Assembly (NCBI GenBank): GCA_028679855.1
Contig: JAJRAP010000063.1
Span: forward strand, 1-5,216
Source of the DNA: Candidatus Methanoperedens sp.
GTDB lineage: Archaea > Halobacteriota > Methanosarcinia > Methanosarcinales > Methanoperedenaceae
Length of the DNA: 5,216 bases
Direction of reading: 5' to 3'
The notes under the pieces are model-generated. The model ran no database searches. It saw nothing but the letters and a program-made list of their open reading frames with translations, and was not told where the DNA came from. Below are positions 4,875 through 5,216 of the stretch, one piece after another; position 1 is the first letter of the stretch; the number at the start of each line of letters is the position of its first letter. The position numbers were made by a program, and so were the translations under genes.

Positions 4875-5216
4875 TTACCTCCCGAATATATGGATAACGG
4901 CAGTGCCGCCCGAGCCTCCCACGTTATGGGTAAGACCTACCTCGGCGCCGTCGATCTGGCGTTTACCCGCCTCGCCGCGAAGCTGCAATACGATCTCGAC
5001 CGCCTGCTTGACACCAGTGGCGCCGACAGGATGACCGCATGCCTTAAGACCGCCTGACGTGTTAATGGGTATCTTCCCTCCGATAGCGGTCATGCCTTCC
5101 ATGGAAGCTTTTCCACCTTCTCCTTTTTTCACGAAACCAATGTCTTCGATGGCACAGATCTCTGCAATGGTGAAGCAGTCATGCACTTCTGCAAAATCGA
5201 TATCTTTCGAGGTCAA
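4875..5216 (-). CDS. Acetyl-CoA acetyltransferase (archaeal thiolase), C-terminal part
   Basis: This is the C-terminal 113 residues of a thiolase; the 5' part lies beyond the window, and the first codon seen here (TTG) is internal. Thiolases of this type condense two acetyl-CoA into acetoacetyl-CoA, the first step of the mevalonate route to archaeal lipids. Visible family motifs are [10 protein letters not shown] (residues 11-20 of the fragment, with the active-site His), [14 protein letters not shown] (55-68, with a second catalytic His) and HNVGGSGG near the end. These are typical of the SCP2-like archaeal and bacterial thiolases. The gene ends one base before the DUF35 gene, and the ribosome-binding site of that gene (GGAGGT) sits inside the last codons here. 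In known archaeal operons the HMG-CoA synthase gene usually precedes the thiolase, so it is expected just outside the window; that is inference. Family assignment is firm; exact substrate range is not shown. Confidence 0.93.
   Translation of the reverse strand: MTSKDIDFAEVHDCFTIAEICAIEDIGFVKKGEGGKASMEGMTAIGGKIPINTSGGLKACGHPVGATGVKQAVEIVLQLRGEAGKRQIDGAEVGLTHNVGGSGGTAVIHIFGR

Overview
The window looks archaeal, most likely a methanogen-related euryarchaeon (Methanosarcinales or an ANME-2d/Methanoperedens-like lineage; the lineage is a guess). The pointers are GGTGA/GGAGGT ribosome-binding sites, the thiolase plus DUF35 gene pair of the archaeal mevalonate pathway, an archaeal site-2 protease, and short AT-rich intergenic stretches with TATA-like boxes. 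Every convincing gene is on the minus strand, so transcription runs from high to low coordinates.

Region by region, in the direction of transcription. (1) 5216-4469: the C-terminal part of an acetyl-CoA acetyltransferase (thiolase), cut by the window edge, followed after one base by a DUF35 zinc-ribbon/OB-fold protein. In archaea these two proteins, with HMG-CoA synthase, form the complex that makes HMG-CoA for isoprenoid lipids; HMG-CoA synthase would be expected just beyond the window. (2) 4391-3312: a complete multi-pass M50 (site-2) intramembrane metalloprotease. (3) 3311-3188: an intergenic region with a TATA-like box and a cluster of TACT/AGTA inverted half-sites. (4) 3187-1256: a tight five-gene operon with genes overlapping or 2-3 bp apart: a ThiF/MoeB/HesA-type E1 enzyme, a TusA-type sulfur carrier, and three small DsrE-, DsrF- and DsrH-like proteins. 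This resembles a full TusA-TusBCD sulfur relay joined to a ubiquitin-like-protein-activating enzyme without a rhodanese domain, and it is the most interesting part of the window. (5) 1255-1: a much more AT-rich segment holding the N-terminal Walker A fragment of a P-loop ATPase and, in the same frame after tandem stops, a zinc-ribbon/winged-helix fragment with no start codon of its own. Together they look like the two ends of a decayed gene, possibly one gene with its middle deleted. A compact GC-rich patch with a canonical G-quadruplex motif lies at about 144-221.

The sulfur operon is self-contained in its relay steps but lacks a cysteine desulfurase, a TusE-like end acceptor and the ubiquitin-like carrier (MoaD/ThiS/SAMP) that the E1 should adenylate. 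These, and so the final product (thiolated tRNA, molybdopterin/tungstopterin or another thio-compound), must be sought elsewhere in the genome.
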